The translations under genes were made by a program, and so were the position numbers. A stretch of DNA of 64,000 nt from Tanytarsus gracilentus (taxonomy: Eukaryota; Arthropoda; Insecta; Diptera; Chironomidae), in assembly GCA_038502055.1 (NCBI GenBank), contig JAXRKN010000039.1, positions 3,038,001 to 3,102,000 of the forward strand, written 5' to 3'. Numbering within the stretch: the first letter of the stretch is position 1; every line of letters starts with the position of its first letter. Positions 27,059-38,600 of this stretch are shown here, in pieces. The notes under the pieces were generated by a model, which worked only from the letters and a program-made list of their open reading frames with translations, was not told the DNA's origin and did not search any database.

Positions 27059-30000
27059 TCAAATATTTTTCCCACCTGGAGCGGATGGCTTCGTATCATC
27101 ATGAAGCTTATAATAATCTGCAAGTTCACGAGCGGTGCATAGCGGCGTATCGATTGGCACGGTCGCATCAAATTTCGAGTAGTCAATTTCGTATCCCTGC
27201 TTCTCCTTGTTATAAGTCACCACAGGTTCGAAGCCTAAGATAATTTTATAAATTAAACATAATTTTTAGACAAATTTGTCTCAACTTACGATGTCCCCAT
27301 AAAATTTCACTAGCCAAGAAGCTGCTTCGAGCCTGTGCAGTTTGTCCCGTCGACTCAACCGTTCCCTCGAGAATCACAACAATTTCAAATCTCTCTTGTT
27401 GAATGAGATCGCTCGCCGACAAATTGAATAGCGGAGAATTCTCATTGATTTTATGGCACACAATCAATGGCCATATGAAGAACATATTGTTAGAACAGCC
27501 ATCCGTGCCGATATCTAATTCGGTCGTGTATTGACTCATCACCTCGCCCTCCTTCGTTGTCTTTGTCTTGATCAGCTGAGCTCGAATGTTTGCTCCAATT
27601 ATGTGTGACTTGCGCATGTCGCCAACACGAAACATAAGCGTTAACTCGCCATCGCGTTGACAAATTACAGCATAACGTGAAAAGAGCAGAGTTTGTGTTC
27701 GATTCTTTGGCCTCGTCATCTTAGCAAAAACTATGCCCACCTGTTGAGCGTGTAAAAAAATGCATAATGAGTATTTGATGTTGTTGCTGATTCCATTTAA
27801 CGCTAATCTCTTTTGAGTTATCTTAAAGTCTATCTTTGATCATGTCTTAATCTAGTTTTTATATGCTGTTCAGTAGGTGTTTAATATAAAATGTTAATTG
27901 AGTAAAGCTATTTAAAATGTCTGAAGAGTTTATATTAAAAAATTATTAAACTTATTCAAGTTTTTGAAAATCTAAACTGCGCTTTGACCACCGATGTCTA
28001 TTAAAAACTCTTCCTTGATAATTAAAGTCTTTCACCGTCAGTTAGCCTTTCTAAATTCACTTGATAGAGTTACCAAGTGGGTTCAGAGGATTAGAAACAC
28101 TCAAATTTGAAGATTGGTTAAAATAAATTAATTTCAGATCTGACATAATTAATTAAAAAAATTATACACAATAATCCACTGACCCATTACAGTATTTCAC
28201 TTACCATAAACGCTTGTATCATAACGCCATAAATGCTCTGCATACACATAATGAAAATAGCTTCTGGGCACTCTTCAGTTGTCCTAATGTAGTAACAGCA
28301 GCAAAGCGATTAGAGTGCATGCAAACATGTAATTAATGCAAATACACGAGATTAATAAATTTGTTATAAATTTTAATTATCTCCTTACGTGCGCACGCCA
28401 TAACCGATAGTGTGTTGGGTCTCGATCGAGAATAAAAAGCAAGATGTGAAACTATGAATGTTGTAGACGCATGGTTTCCATCCTGATGTGGTTTGTTCGT
28501 CGGGCAGATGATCAGCCTCAAAATCGCCATGAGTGAAAGCGATGAGCCACCAAAGCATGGCGAAGAAAAGCCACGATAAAATAAAGCTTAAGGTGAACGT
28601 AAGTAGTGTCCATCGCCACTGCAATTATGTGTCATAAAAAAGAGATAAAAATTAATTAGGAAATGAAGTCATTAAACTATTAAGGCACTGCTAGTAATTA
28701 AATCAATTAGATTTTTTAAAAAAATTCAAACTTTTAAAAACCGTTATTAAAATTTTTGATTAATCGCAAACTTTAATCGTTCCAGAATGCCTTAATTGCA
28801 ACATAAATTATCCACTTATTTCTTAACTCACTTGTGCATCAACGAAAGTCGTAAAAGCATCCTGAAGGTACCTTAATCGCTTTTGAGATATTTTAGATTG
28901 AACAATATTGCATTCACCATTCTTTAATATTGCCCTCTTACGATATTTTGCTCTCGCTAAAATGATTCAGGAAAAGAAACCAGCTTGTGATAAATTAAGA
29001 GATTTCATTTCACCATCTTTAGGTAAATTTATCAACTTACTTGTGCCCGGGCGAAATGTCCGATTTCTGCAATAAATCGTGAAGAGTTTGGGGAGAGAAA
29101 AGAAGGAAAATACACAGAATTAAAGATAAGAAATCAAAACATATAAAATTTATGTTGTTCAATTTACAGATCACATTCGTCATCTCGCTGCCGTTGTCGA
29201 CTTGAATTTGGATCGCGAAATTTTCGTGTCATTAATCTCACTCTTAAACTCTCTCGTATGCTTTTAAATATTACTAAAGTTGGGTAAAATATATCGGCAC
29301 GAAATATGAAAGAAATCAGCGATAAAATTTCTTGAAAAAAATTACTTTACCGTTCGGATGTGATTTTTTTTTGTGAAAACAATGAAAGACAACTTTATTT
29401 TAAAATATTAAATAAAATTCTATTTTTAAAATATTGCACACAAACGCATAAAGTAATTCAAGGTTTTACAATTATCTAATAATTCAAAAATAAGCACAAA
29501 GCCATAAATTTTCGCTCCCCTTGACCGCTACTTTTCATTCAAGCTCCCCACATGTTTAAACGTACAAATCAGGTCTGATTGTTATCTTATCAAAGAAAAT
29601 TACTAATCGTAAACGCACGACGTCACAATTTGTCATATTTTTGAGACGCGTCTAAAGTTCTTCTTTACAACAACAAAATTAAAACGTGACTGTATGTCAG
29701 AATCCATCATTGATTTTTTCCTCCTCGAATATTTTGATTGCAAATTAACGAGCTGAATCTTTGTGCGCCCTCTCCGACAATATAATGGGAAAATATTTAA
29801 TCATCTCTTTAACACTTTCCGATGACTTTTCGAAATGAAACTTCTAGCTACATTTTTTTGCATTTAAACATTACTGGACGAGTTCTTTTCTGACATTTAT
29901 TTATCGTTCAAACCTCTAATTGAACTTGAAGTGTTGTACATGCATTATAATGCTTGATGTGTTTATCTATTTTATTTAATCAAAGTCACCGCTGCGATAA

Positions 30001-30956
30001 GCAGAACGAGGACGCTAATGTAATATGTGAATAAGGGTTTATGTTATCATTTATTATTGCGCGTTTGCACTTCACTTTCTTCCTCTCTCAAAAGAGGAAG
30101 GGATATTCAAATATTTATTTATTTTAAGTAGAGGATGTAATTTGTTTTTGCGTTAATTTTGTGGAAAGTTTTGAAGGCTTGTAAAATGCAAATATTTGTG
30201 CTCGATGGATTTACACATCTGAAGGTGATCACATAAATTCGAAGAAATCTTTGAGCATTAGTCATTCTTATGAAAAATTCCTAAATTTTTGGGCTGTTCC
30301 AAAATTTTCCATAAATTTTTTGTCGATCGCCATTATTGAAATTTAAAACTGAATAACGGAGAGCGAGAGAGAGAGAGAGAGACATCATTAAAATGGATCT
30401 TTCGGCACACTTGAAAAAGATAAAATAATTTTTCCCCAAAACTAGTTAACGAACTCGTAAAAGTGCAGCATAAATTTTTTATCGCTACATAAAAAAATAT
30501 TATCTTGAGTGTGAGAGAGAGAGAGATTTACGAGTAAAGTTTCTCATTTGAGTGCCATTTCTGAGACCTTGAGTTTAATTAAAGTGCACTTGAGCTGTGC
30601 TACCTTCTTCCACTGTTTGAACTGCCACCGGGTGAAATTGGAGGTCTGGAGCATCGAGATGTGATTGTAGCGTATGGCGAGTACATGCCAGGTGTTGATG
30701 GTGTGTCGCAATATATAATGTGCCCATTATTCTGTCCCCAAGGTGGCAGCAATAAATTTTGATCTTCTTTCGAGCTCGGCGGTGTCTCTAAATCAAGTAT
30801 CGTTATTTTATCGAGATTATTATGTGAAATCAATTGCTTCTGCTCTTGGAGAGGCATCCGTAATAATTTATTGCCGGGATCACTAGAGGTTACAAGAAAC
30901 TTCTTCTTCTTCTCTTGTCGCTGCAGCAAATCGCGATTTAAAAAATCACTTGTCAT
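27059..30956 (-). CDS. Irk: Inward-rectifier potassium channel (Kir/Irk), first paralogue
   Basis: Membrane K+ channel: tetramers set resting potential and carry inward K+ current. Exons on the minus strand: 30956-30604, 29066-29041 (26-nt microexon), 28956-28832, 28618-28389, 28283-28205, 27740-27290, 27234-27059. All phases close, giving 479 aa. The N-terminal exon (about 118 aa) is family-specific and unconserved in appearance. Then come the Kir N-terminal cytoplasmic strand (RAILKNGECNIVQ), slide helix (FTTFVDAQWRW), M1 (LTFTLSFILSWLFF), pore with filter TIGYG, the conserved extracellular Cys pair (KPC, EEC), M2 (SIYGVMIQAF) and the cytoplasmic C domain (FRVGDMRKSHIIGANIRAQ, ERFEIVVILEG, EILWGHRF). 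The tail ends LHDDTKPSAPGGKNI and is short. The M2 rectification site is Gln rather than Asp. Which insect Irk this is (Irk1, Irk2 or Irk3) I cannot say without alignment. Confidence 0.93.
28205..28283 (-). other. Irk: M2-helix exon of the first Irk gene (79 nt)
   Basis: This exon encodes the stretch from TEECPEAIF to IQAFM, that is, the end of the pore loop and most of the M2 helix. It is flanked by ACATTAG and ATG|GTAAGT. It is listed because the same protein segment is cut into several microexons in the neighbouring paralogue. Confidence 0.85.
29041..29066 (-). other. Irk: 26-nt microexon of the first Irk gene
   Basis: On the minus strand the acceptor TTTATTGCAG precedes 26 nt (AAATCGGACA through CACAA), and a consensus donor GTAAGT follows. 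The length is 3n+2. It joins a phase-2 first exon (ending AG) to the exon starting CG AGA GCA, giving R-NRTFRPGT-T-RAKYRK in frame. Without it the first exon and the next exon are out of frame when the ATTTTAG acceptor is used. It adds a short basic and aromatic segment just before the Kir N-terminal domain. Confidence 0.8.
30365..30382. repeat. (GA)9 tract
   Basis: Nine GA units within an intron of the first Irk gene, with a second GA tract near 30513-30526. GA repeats are possible GAGA-factor sites in Diptera, but many occur in this window. Confidence 0.6.
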
Positions 30957-31162
30957 TAGAATAATATTTTTTTCTGCTCTTTCCTTAACCGATTAATTAA
31001 ATTTTATTAACAAGACTTTCACCTCTCGCGGTCTTAACGCGACAAACTTTGAGAGACATCTAAAGAGAAATACATCAGATCTGGCTCATCATATACACAG
31101 TATTAAGTGTCGTTCAAGACACGACTTGATAACAAATTGTTTACACAATAAAAATTTAAAAC

Positions 31163-31181
31163 CCAAGGGGTGTCGTAACCC
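31163..31181 (-). promoter_or_regulatory. Candidate GGGTTACG...CCCTT element upstream of the first Irk gene
   Basis: On the minus strand GGGTTACGACACCCCTTGG lies about 207 nt upstream of the ATG at 30956. Near copies occur at 50537-50558, at 61948-61962 (in the mRpL19/TfIIA-L divergent promoter) and at the 5' end of the retroposon at 20400-20417. The function is unknown and a role as a promoter motif is an inference. Confidence 0.35.
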
Positions 31182-31190
31182 ATTTAAAAA

Positions 31191-31412
<222 letters not shown>

Positions 31413-32451
31413 TGAAAAATAAATGAGAGAGGAGAAGGAAAAAAATCCGATTCGGAAGAAATGAATTGCTTTGTTAGAAAAAAAAGTTTTAAAAAGGAAA
31501 ATAGAGTAAAGAGCGTGAACGCTTATCACTGATATGAGTGACTCAGTTTTTCAAAAAATTTTAAATTTTATAATCCATATTTAAAGAAATATTTTTGTAT
31601 AAATTTCTGATTTTTAAAAATGACCATAATTAATTTTTCTTAATCTCAACTTAAAGATATTTTCCTGTGTCTATTTATCTGGTGATTCCATCATTGACGA
31701 TAAGTTTCCATAATAAATTACGCAAATAAGAACTCAAAGATTTTATTAATAGCCGAGAGAGTTTAAAACGAGAGAGACGTTTATGTGAGCATTGGAAATG
31801 AGTGTTTATGTTTACACACATCTCCGCAATGACGAATGTGCGATGGATGCAACAAATGACTTATTGTCTGATCGAACGGAAAAAAATATTCAATTGTAAT
31901 TTTGCTTTAATTTTAAGAATAAATATTGTTTGCTCTTTGTTGACATGTGATGCAGGTTGATGCAAGTCACGAGCTATGGAAATTAAGTAGATTTTAAATA
32001 GGCGAGAATTGGGTTCATTAATCAGCTACTAACTATCAATTTAAGCAAATTTTATTAAAATTATTTATTCATCTAATTAAAATAATTTCCACATCCCTGT
32101 CCAGCAAATCCCACCTCAACACGCTTTCAATTTTTAATTCAATCTTCAAATTTGCACATCGCAAGTCAATAAATTGATTTGAATCGTAAACTTTTTTTTC
32201 TCAGATTAACGCGAACACGTCTCAGTAGATCATCAAGATGCTACTTGATTTTTTTTCACTCTCATGCACTTGACGTTTTTCCTCATTTCGTCGCTCACTT
32301 CACAACCTACCTCAAGTTTTCATTTTCCAATTGATTGGCATGTGATGCTAGAGATTTAGCGATACTCGGTACAATCGTGATTGGAAGATTGCTGGAAATG
32401 TATGATGAAGCTTCTTTTTTGCAGCTAGAGAAATTTTTTTTGTGTTCTCAC

Positions 32452-32573
32452 CTTATCACACTATCGAGCTCGTTAGAGCTTGGCTCATCCTCGATTTTCG
32501 ATGATTTTGAATTAAGTCGTGTGAGAGGCTTCGTTTCCTCAATCCGATTATCGATTTTCACACCCGACATCAT
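32452..32573 (-). CDS. Irk: Alternative first coding exon of the first Irk gene
   Basis: On the minus strand an open frame starts ATG ATG TCG GGT (MMSGVKIDNRIEETKP...) and runs 40 codons to ...NELDSVI plus AG, then a consensus donor GTGAGA. It is hydrophilic, Ser/Glu-rich and much less AT-driven than nearby chance frames. It ends in phase 2 with AG, exactly like the other first exon (30604-30956), so it can splice to the 26-nt microexon and keep the channel frame (I-R-NRTFRPGT). An in-frame stop lies upstream of the first ATG. The alternative is that it is an unrelated open frame, but codon content, donor and phase all fit. A TTCAGTTCA initiator-like word lies about 330 nt upstream. Confidence 0.7.
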
Positions 32574-35429
32574 TACATAGAACTTGTTACTTTATGCTCG
32601 TTACTTATTGCCTTATTTGAGATTGCAAATCGTGATATACTAAAACCAAGAGAACTTTTTTCTCTCGTGCGATAATGAATTGAGTTAATAAATTGGAAGG
32701 TTTTGAGCATCAATTAAAAGCGCTCCACACCCACGCATTGAACTTTTATGTTTCGCGACGATTAGAAATCTCTTTTGTTAAAAAATATATCACCGATCAC
32801 ATCACAAAACACTTTGCGCGATTTACTCTCTAAAGTTCACAGAAGATCTACATCAAATAAAAAAGAAGAAATATTTGATGTCACCTCAAGCAAGCTTGAT
32901 ATGTGAACTGAATGAGTCGCGAAATAAAAATGATCAATTTAGAACAAAAAGCAGCGCAAGCAGCATCGCCGCATATATGAATTTCAATCGCGAGTTGTTC
33001 TGTGTGCACGATACTAAAGAGCTCTCCAGTGGCTCATCACAACTATAAGCTAAACTAAACTCACAGACATTTGAACGCTGATGACGAGGGGTGACAAGGG
33101 TTGGGAGATAAAAATATTGTTTATAGAGTTTGCAATTAATTTTTGACTTTATTTAAAAAATTCAGTAAATAATATTTACTTTCCATGTTAGCTCTGGAAG
33201 AAGTTATCTAAGAATTATTACAAATAATTTCCAGAAATATTAAAATTACAGAAAAATTATTGGTTGACAAAAATTCACAAATTTTGACGAGGTCGATTAT
33301 TTTAATTAAAATGCTATTTGCCTCTGAGAGAAGTCGATTTGTAATAAATTTCACCATCCCTTGCAAGTGATAGTTACAATGATGCTACTTTGATGAATTT
33401 ATCATTGTCATCTGACATCGCTGATAATTTTCTCAAGAGCTCTCGCTGCAAATCTAGATTAATATCTTTTAAAGTTCATAACATTATCTCTCAATCAGAT
33501 CAGATCAGAACTGCTTTGTGACAAAACGAATTAACAAAACATCACTTTAGTGTGTTGGCTGAGGAATTTCTCGCGTGAAGCACATGCCGGGTGCAAAAAA
33601 ATAAATCACACGCGTGTTGCATCACAAACTGAAATTAAATAAAATTTACATTACCGGTTTTGTGTCACATTTGAATTATAGAAATCTTTCCATTATATGC
33701 ATTTTTTTTATATTTATCTCCGCAATTGTCGTGTCGCTATTAAAAAAAATAGAATCATTTTTTTTACGGAAAAAATCATTAGTCGTGAATTTAAACAAAA
33801 GCGAAATGAGCCTAAATGGCTGGAAAAATTGGTATTTACTTGTTCTCGACTCTCGAGCTAGACAATTCGCGTTTTATCTGTGCACTATCTACATAAAGGG
33901 AGTATATAGAGGTGTGATGAGAGAATATGAGAGGAAATTTAGCAGCACAAAAATTTTAAAATTATTTTAAAAATATTTTTTTTTTCCAAAACTAGCCAAA
34001 ATTAACTGGACACATCTCATTTCAAGTCGACCACACAGTAGGCCATGAAAAAAGACTAAAACAGCATCTCATGCATTTGCTAATCAGCATTTTCTCTAGC
34101 CAGATAAATCTTTACAACTCATTTGCCTGCAATTCTCCCATTATCAACCACCAAGCGGTCGAGCCAGCCAATCTATAGTCACTCACTCGGCAGCTTAACT
34201 TTTAGACCTTGAAACGAAATTATTACAACTAGCATGCACATAACATTAAACTGTATAATTTCCGCAAACAATTTGCTCTCTCCACTGACTGCTGCTGCTG
34301 TTACCATGAGATTAAAAGCTCTCGCGCGGGAGAGACAGCTGTAACAAATAAATTACGTCTATATTTATGGTAATTAATTGCACCGTGATAATTGTCGGCG
34401 ATTTTATCTCTCGCGCGAGCTGACTGTAGTCGAGACAATAATTTTTTTCCTCCACACCTATGCAATTTACTCACCAGCTGGTTGATGATGTCAAAAGTAA
34501 TTTGGATGTATGTATAAACATAAGCGCATGTAATGCTACGGAAGCTCTAATTTTGATCATGCTCACGGGTGAGTAAGAGAGAGAGAGAAAATTGATAATG
34601 AACGATGGCGATCTGAACTGCTCACATCCACAATAATTTCATTCATCAAGTAAGGTCACGGTTAAATTTATTTTTCTCAATATCTCATTGTGATAGATCT
34701 CGGTCGACAATCGTTTTGGATTTAGTGGAGCGAACGGAGATGATGGAAGTTCATCGTAATGAATGCAGGAAGAGATAAATTTTTATGGTCGAAAAAATGT
34801 ATAAAAAAATTAAATTAAACTTCGCTTCCCAAACAATGAATTTCGCTTGGTTTTATGTGCGCACATGGTTGTTGTCGGTAAGTTGAGCTTGTTGTGTGAA
34901 AAAAATAACAGAAAGATATAGGTGAGACTTAATCGAAAACATAAATTAAATTACAGACTTGGAAAATAAACTTGGATTTAGAATTGACAGCAAAATGTTG
35001 AATTTAAATAAAATTCTAGCACTAGAAAATAATTTTAAAATTGTTGCTAGATTTATTTCCAGGATGTCGCAAAATTAAGAAAATTAAATCTTATTTGCGC
35101 TCAGAGATTTTAATGACTTACTCTTGATTCTTGTCCTAAATCTCTTCGACATAGATTCAGACAGTAAAAAATATTTTCAAACCACCAAATACCCTACAAA
35201 AAAATTGTAATTGAGAACTTTCAGTGAGAAAGAGAAAAATTCATTCTTGTTGATTAATTTAATTTCTTTCGCTCTCTATCTCTTGATCCTATGATCTCTC
35301 TGCTTCTGCTGCTTCGAGTAATTTATGATGGGCAATTTTGCTGAAAAATTAAATTTCATTGAACTAAATCGCTCGACCTTATAATTTGATCACATCGAAG
35401 GAAATAAAAAAGTGATTATGTTTTATAAT
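32574..35429. other. Intergenic region between the two Irk genes
   Basis: No further coding exon is seen with confidence. Two CG-rich palindromes, CTCTCGCGCGGGAGAG (34319-34334) and CTCTCGCGCGAG (34408-34419), stand out from the AT-rich background, next to an ACAGCTGT E-box. This could be a regulatory module for the first Irk gene or a distal promoter. Confidence 0.5.
34319..34419. promoter_or_regulatory. Paired CTCTCGCGCG palindromes with an E-box
   Basis: Two copies of a CG-rich palindromic core lie 89 bp apart between the two channel genes, and the first is followed by ACAGCTGT. TCTCGCG-type words are known promoter elements in animals. The assignment here is an inference from composition and symmetry only. 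Confidence 0.3.
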
Positions 35430-35457
35430 TTTATTAAATTTAATCAATTTCTTTATT
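35430..35457 (-). terminator. Candidate polyadenylation signals of the second Irk gene
   Basis: Two AATAAA hexamers on the minus strand (35430-35435 and 35452-35457), 220-247 nt beyond the stop codon. Confidence 0.4.
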
Positions 35458-35676
35458 CTTATCTATATAATGGTTGGAGGGCGAGGAGTGTGTTTGAGAA
35501 TCAAAGGAGGGCAAAATTTCCAATCAACAAATCGCGTCGGGACAATTAAAAGAATCTCAAAAAATTATTATTTACAAATTCGGGTTGAAAAAAAATAGAA
35601 AATCTTCATGATAAAAATTTAAAATAGAAAATTTCTACATGTAATAAAATATTGCAAGCTCAAGATCATCATAACG

Positions 35677-38600
35677 TCAGCAAATGGAATCAATTGGCTC
35701 GATTATCGGTAATTTATTAATTTTCCTAGTTCTTTGTTCGCCATCCTGTTTTGTCTGATCATTTGCGATTGCGATTGTGAGAATTGTGTCTGCTGAGGCG
35801 GGCGTCGATGGTAAACGAGAATTCGGTAGATTTCCATTCGGTAGATTTAAATTGCTGCTCTTTTGCTGTTGATGTTGTTCGTGACTTGTTGGCTCAACCG
35901 AAGCTGATCGCTCACTTGGCGTTTCTAAGGAAATTGATGATGGAATTTGATGAATATTAAATGCTGAATTGTTTTGATCTAATTTCAAAAAAGATCGGGG
36001 AAAAATTTTAACGGCATGCGGAAAAGAGTGAGAGAGAAAGAGAAAAAAGAATTATTCCAATTTTCCACGGTGTTGAAATTTTTGCAAAATTATATTTTTA
36101 TTATTATTTCGTAAGAGGGAAGTGGAGAGCCATTAAGTAGATAAATAGATATTTTATTAGAGGCAAAAAGATCTTTTTACAAATTGATAAGCATCAGCAC
36201 AACACTCACCTGTTTCACCTTGCGACTGACTCTCAGCTCTCATTTCTTTCAATTCTTTCGCTGAACATAATGGCGTGTCGACCTCATACGTATTATTAAA
36301 TAGAGTGTAATCGACCTAGAATTTATCGAAATGGATGAATTGCGATGAGAAGAGAGATAGAGACGAAAAAAATTATTAATCATTTGTCCGTGCGAGAGAA
36401 ATTTTTTGATGAGTGAATGATAGAAATCGCTCATAAAGTATGAAAAGAATTTAATCAAAAAATTTTTTATGGGCTGTCCAAAATAATTGCGAAAGTTGAA
36501 AACAGTAAAAAATAACTAAATTTAATTTTAAAACAACTCACCTCATATTCACCAGTCTCTCGTTTAAATGACACAACCGAATCGAAACCTATCGTATATA
36601 TAAAAATCGATCAGAAAGTTTCAAATTAAAAACTGAAAAATCTTCTTACGATGCCCCCAAAGGATTTCCGATGGTAGATAAGAGCTACGTGCTTGTGTTG
36701 TCATTCCCGTACTCTCTACAACACCCTCAAGCATCGTCACAATCTCAAAACGTTCTCTTATCATGTCTTGAGCCGATAACTCATAAAGTGGACTATCTTC
36801 GTCAATCTTATGCACAATTAATGTTGGCCAGATAAACATCAGACGATCATCTGAACCATCAGCACCGACTGTTAACTCTTGTTGAAAAAACGGCAATAAT
36901 TCGCCTTCTTTTGTAACCTGTGTAAAAAAAACGATGATCATAGTCATGATACATTTCAGTTTATGTTGCGCCTTGAAGTGTAGGCAACCAAGTTTTAAAT
37001 GACTATGTAGAGATGAAATTTATTACCTTTCTCCTTATAATTTGAGCTCGCACATGAGCCTCAATGATGTGACTCTTTCGCATATCACCTACTCTAAACA
37101 TTAAATGAGGCACTCCATCACGGTGGCATACTATGGCGTTCCTTGAGAAAAGCAACGTTTGAGCACGCTTTTTGGGTCGTGATAGTTTTGCTGCATAAAA
37201 AAATGTGCAATGTTAAAAATGTGATTAAAAATTTATTTTCTAAGGTAAAGAAAGAAATAATTCAAAAAATTTATTGACGTTAAACTTTAAAGTTTCCAAA
37301 ATAACCACAATAAAACTTTCTTTTCCTTAATAATAATTCAAAGCAAACAAAATTAGTTCAGCACTCACCAAACACAACGCCCACCATAAACTATATGTTT
37401 TGTATTTCATTGTTTGATATGAAAATAAAAGACGAAGAATAAATATTTCGAATTCAATGAGAAATTATCGCAATTTGTTATCAAATTTTCTATAAACTTA
37501 CAGCTTGAATGAATACTCCCATAATACTGTAATGAATAAACAAGAAAGAGCAATAAATATTTTTTATCATCGCCATATTGACATGAAAAAGTCATTACCT
37601 TTGCATACATAGCACAAAAATTGCTTCTGTTAGTCGTGAGCGGGTCAATAGTAAAGATAGAATTGAAATTATTGATGATTATTTAGTAATAAAGATTTTA
37701 ATGTCATTACCTGGACACTCCTCCGTTACATAACGATGACCGTAGCCTTGAAAATGGAAGAAAAAAAGTTAAAATTATGCGCAAATTTTTCGCTGCATGA
37801 AATAACTTTAAAATAATAATCGAAGCTAATTTAGCTGTTTTATTGCAATGCGCCCTGCAGCGAGGTAAATCGATTGCCACTCAATCACTTTTAGTCTGCA
37901 ATTACTGTCAATTCACTCACCTATGGTATGTTGTGTTTCTAAGGAGAATAGGAAGGCTGATAGAAACGAGTGAATTTCGGTGACACAGACTTGATGCGTG
38001 CTATTGCCTCTTACTTCCTCAGGTTTATTCATAAATTCAATATCGTTGTGTGCGTACGCTATTAGATACCACACAATTCCAAAGAACAGCCACGAGAGTA
38101 TAAAATTCATTGAAAAAACTACAATCGTCCATCGCCACTGAAAATCCACTAGCGTGGTAAAAATATCCTAAAAGAAATGAAAATTGTGAAAACCCCCGAA
38201 AAAAACATTTCAATCGAAAAGAAATTTTACTTGTAAATATCTTCTACGTCTTTTTGCTACATTTCCTTGTACGACATTAACATCTCCATGCTTAAATATT
38301 ACTCGTTTCCGAACTCTTCTAGATGAGAATCTGGTCTGTCTATATCTGTAATTGAAGAAAGAGAAAAGAGATGAAAACGTTGAATCGAGAGACATCGCAG
38401 CAGCATCGCCATAACCAGCCATTGAAGCGAGACAAAATCTCGCACTCGCGGGACGGTGCAAAAATCAAAAAGACAGCAAGAGAGCACAAAACTCTCATGA
38501 ATTATGCATTTCTCGTCGATATTCGCGGTGTCTTGCTGAGTACATTATCAATCATGTCCGAGAGAGTGCAAAAAAATTATAATTAAGAGAATAAAAGCAT

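Noticed and set aside
32335..32580. 81-codon plus-strand open frame
   Set aside because: It is the antisense shadow of the alternative first Irk exon at 32452-32573, which has start, donor and phase support on the minus strand.
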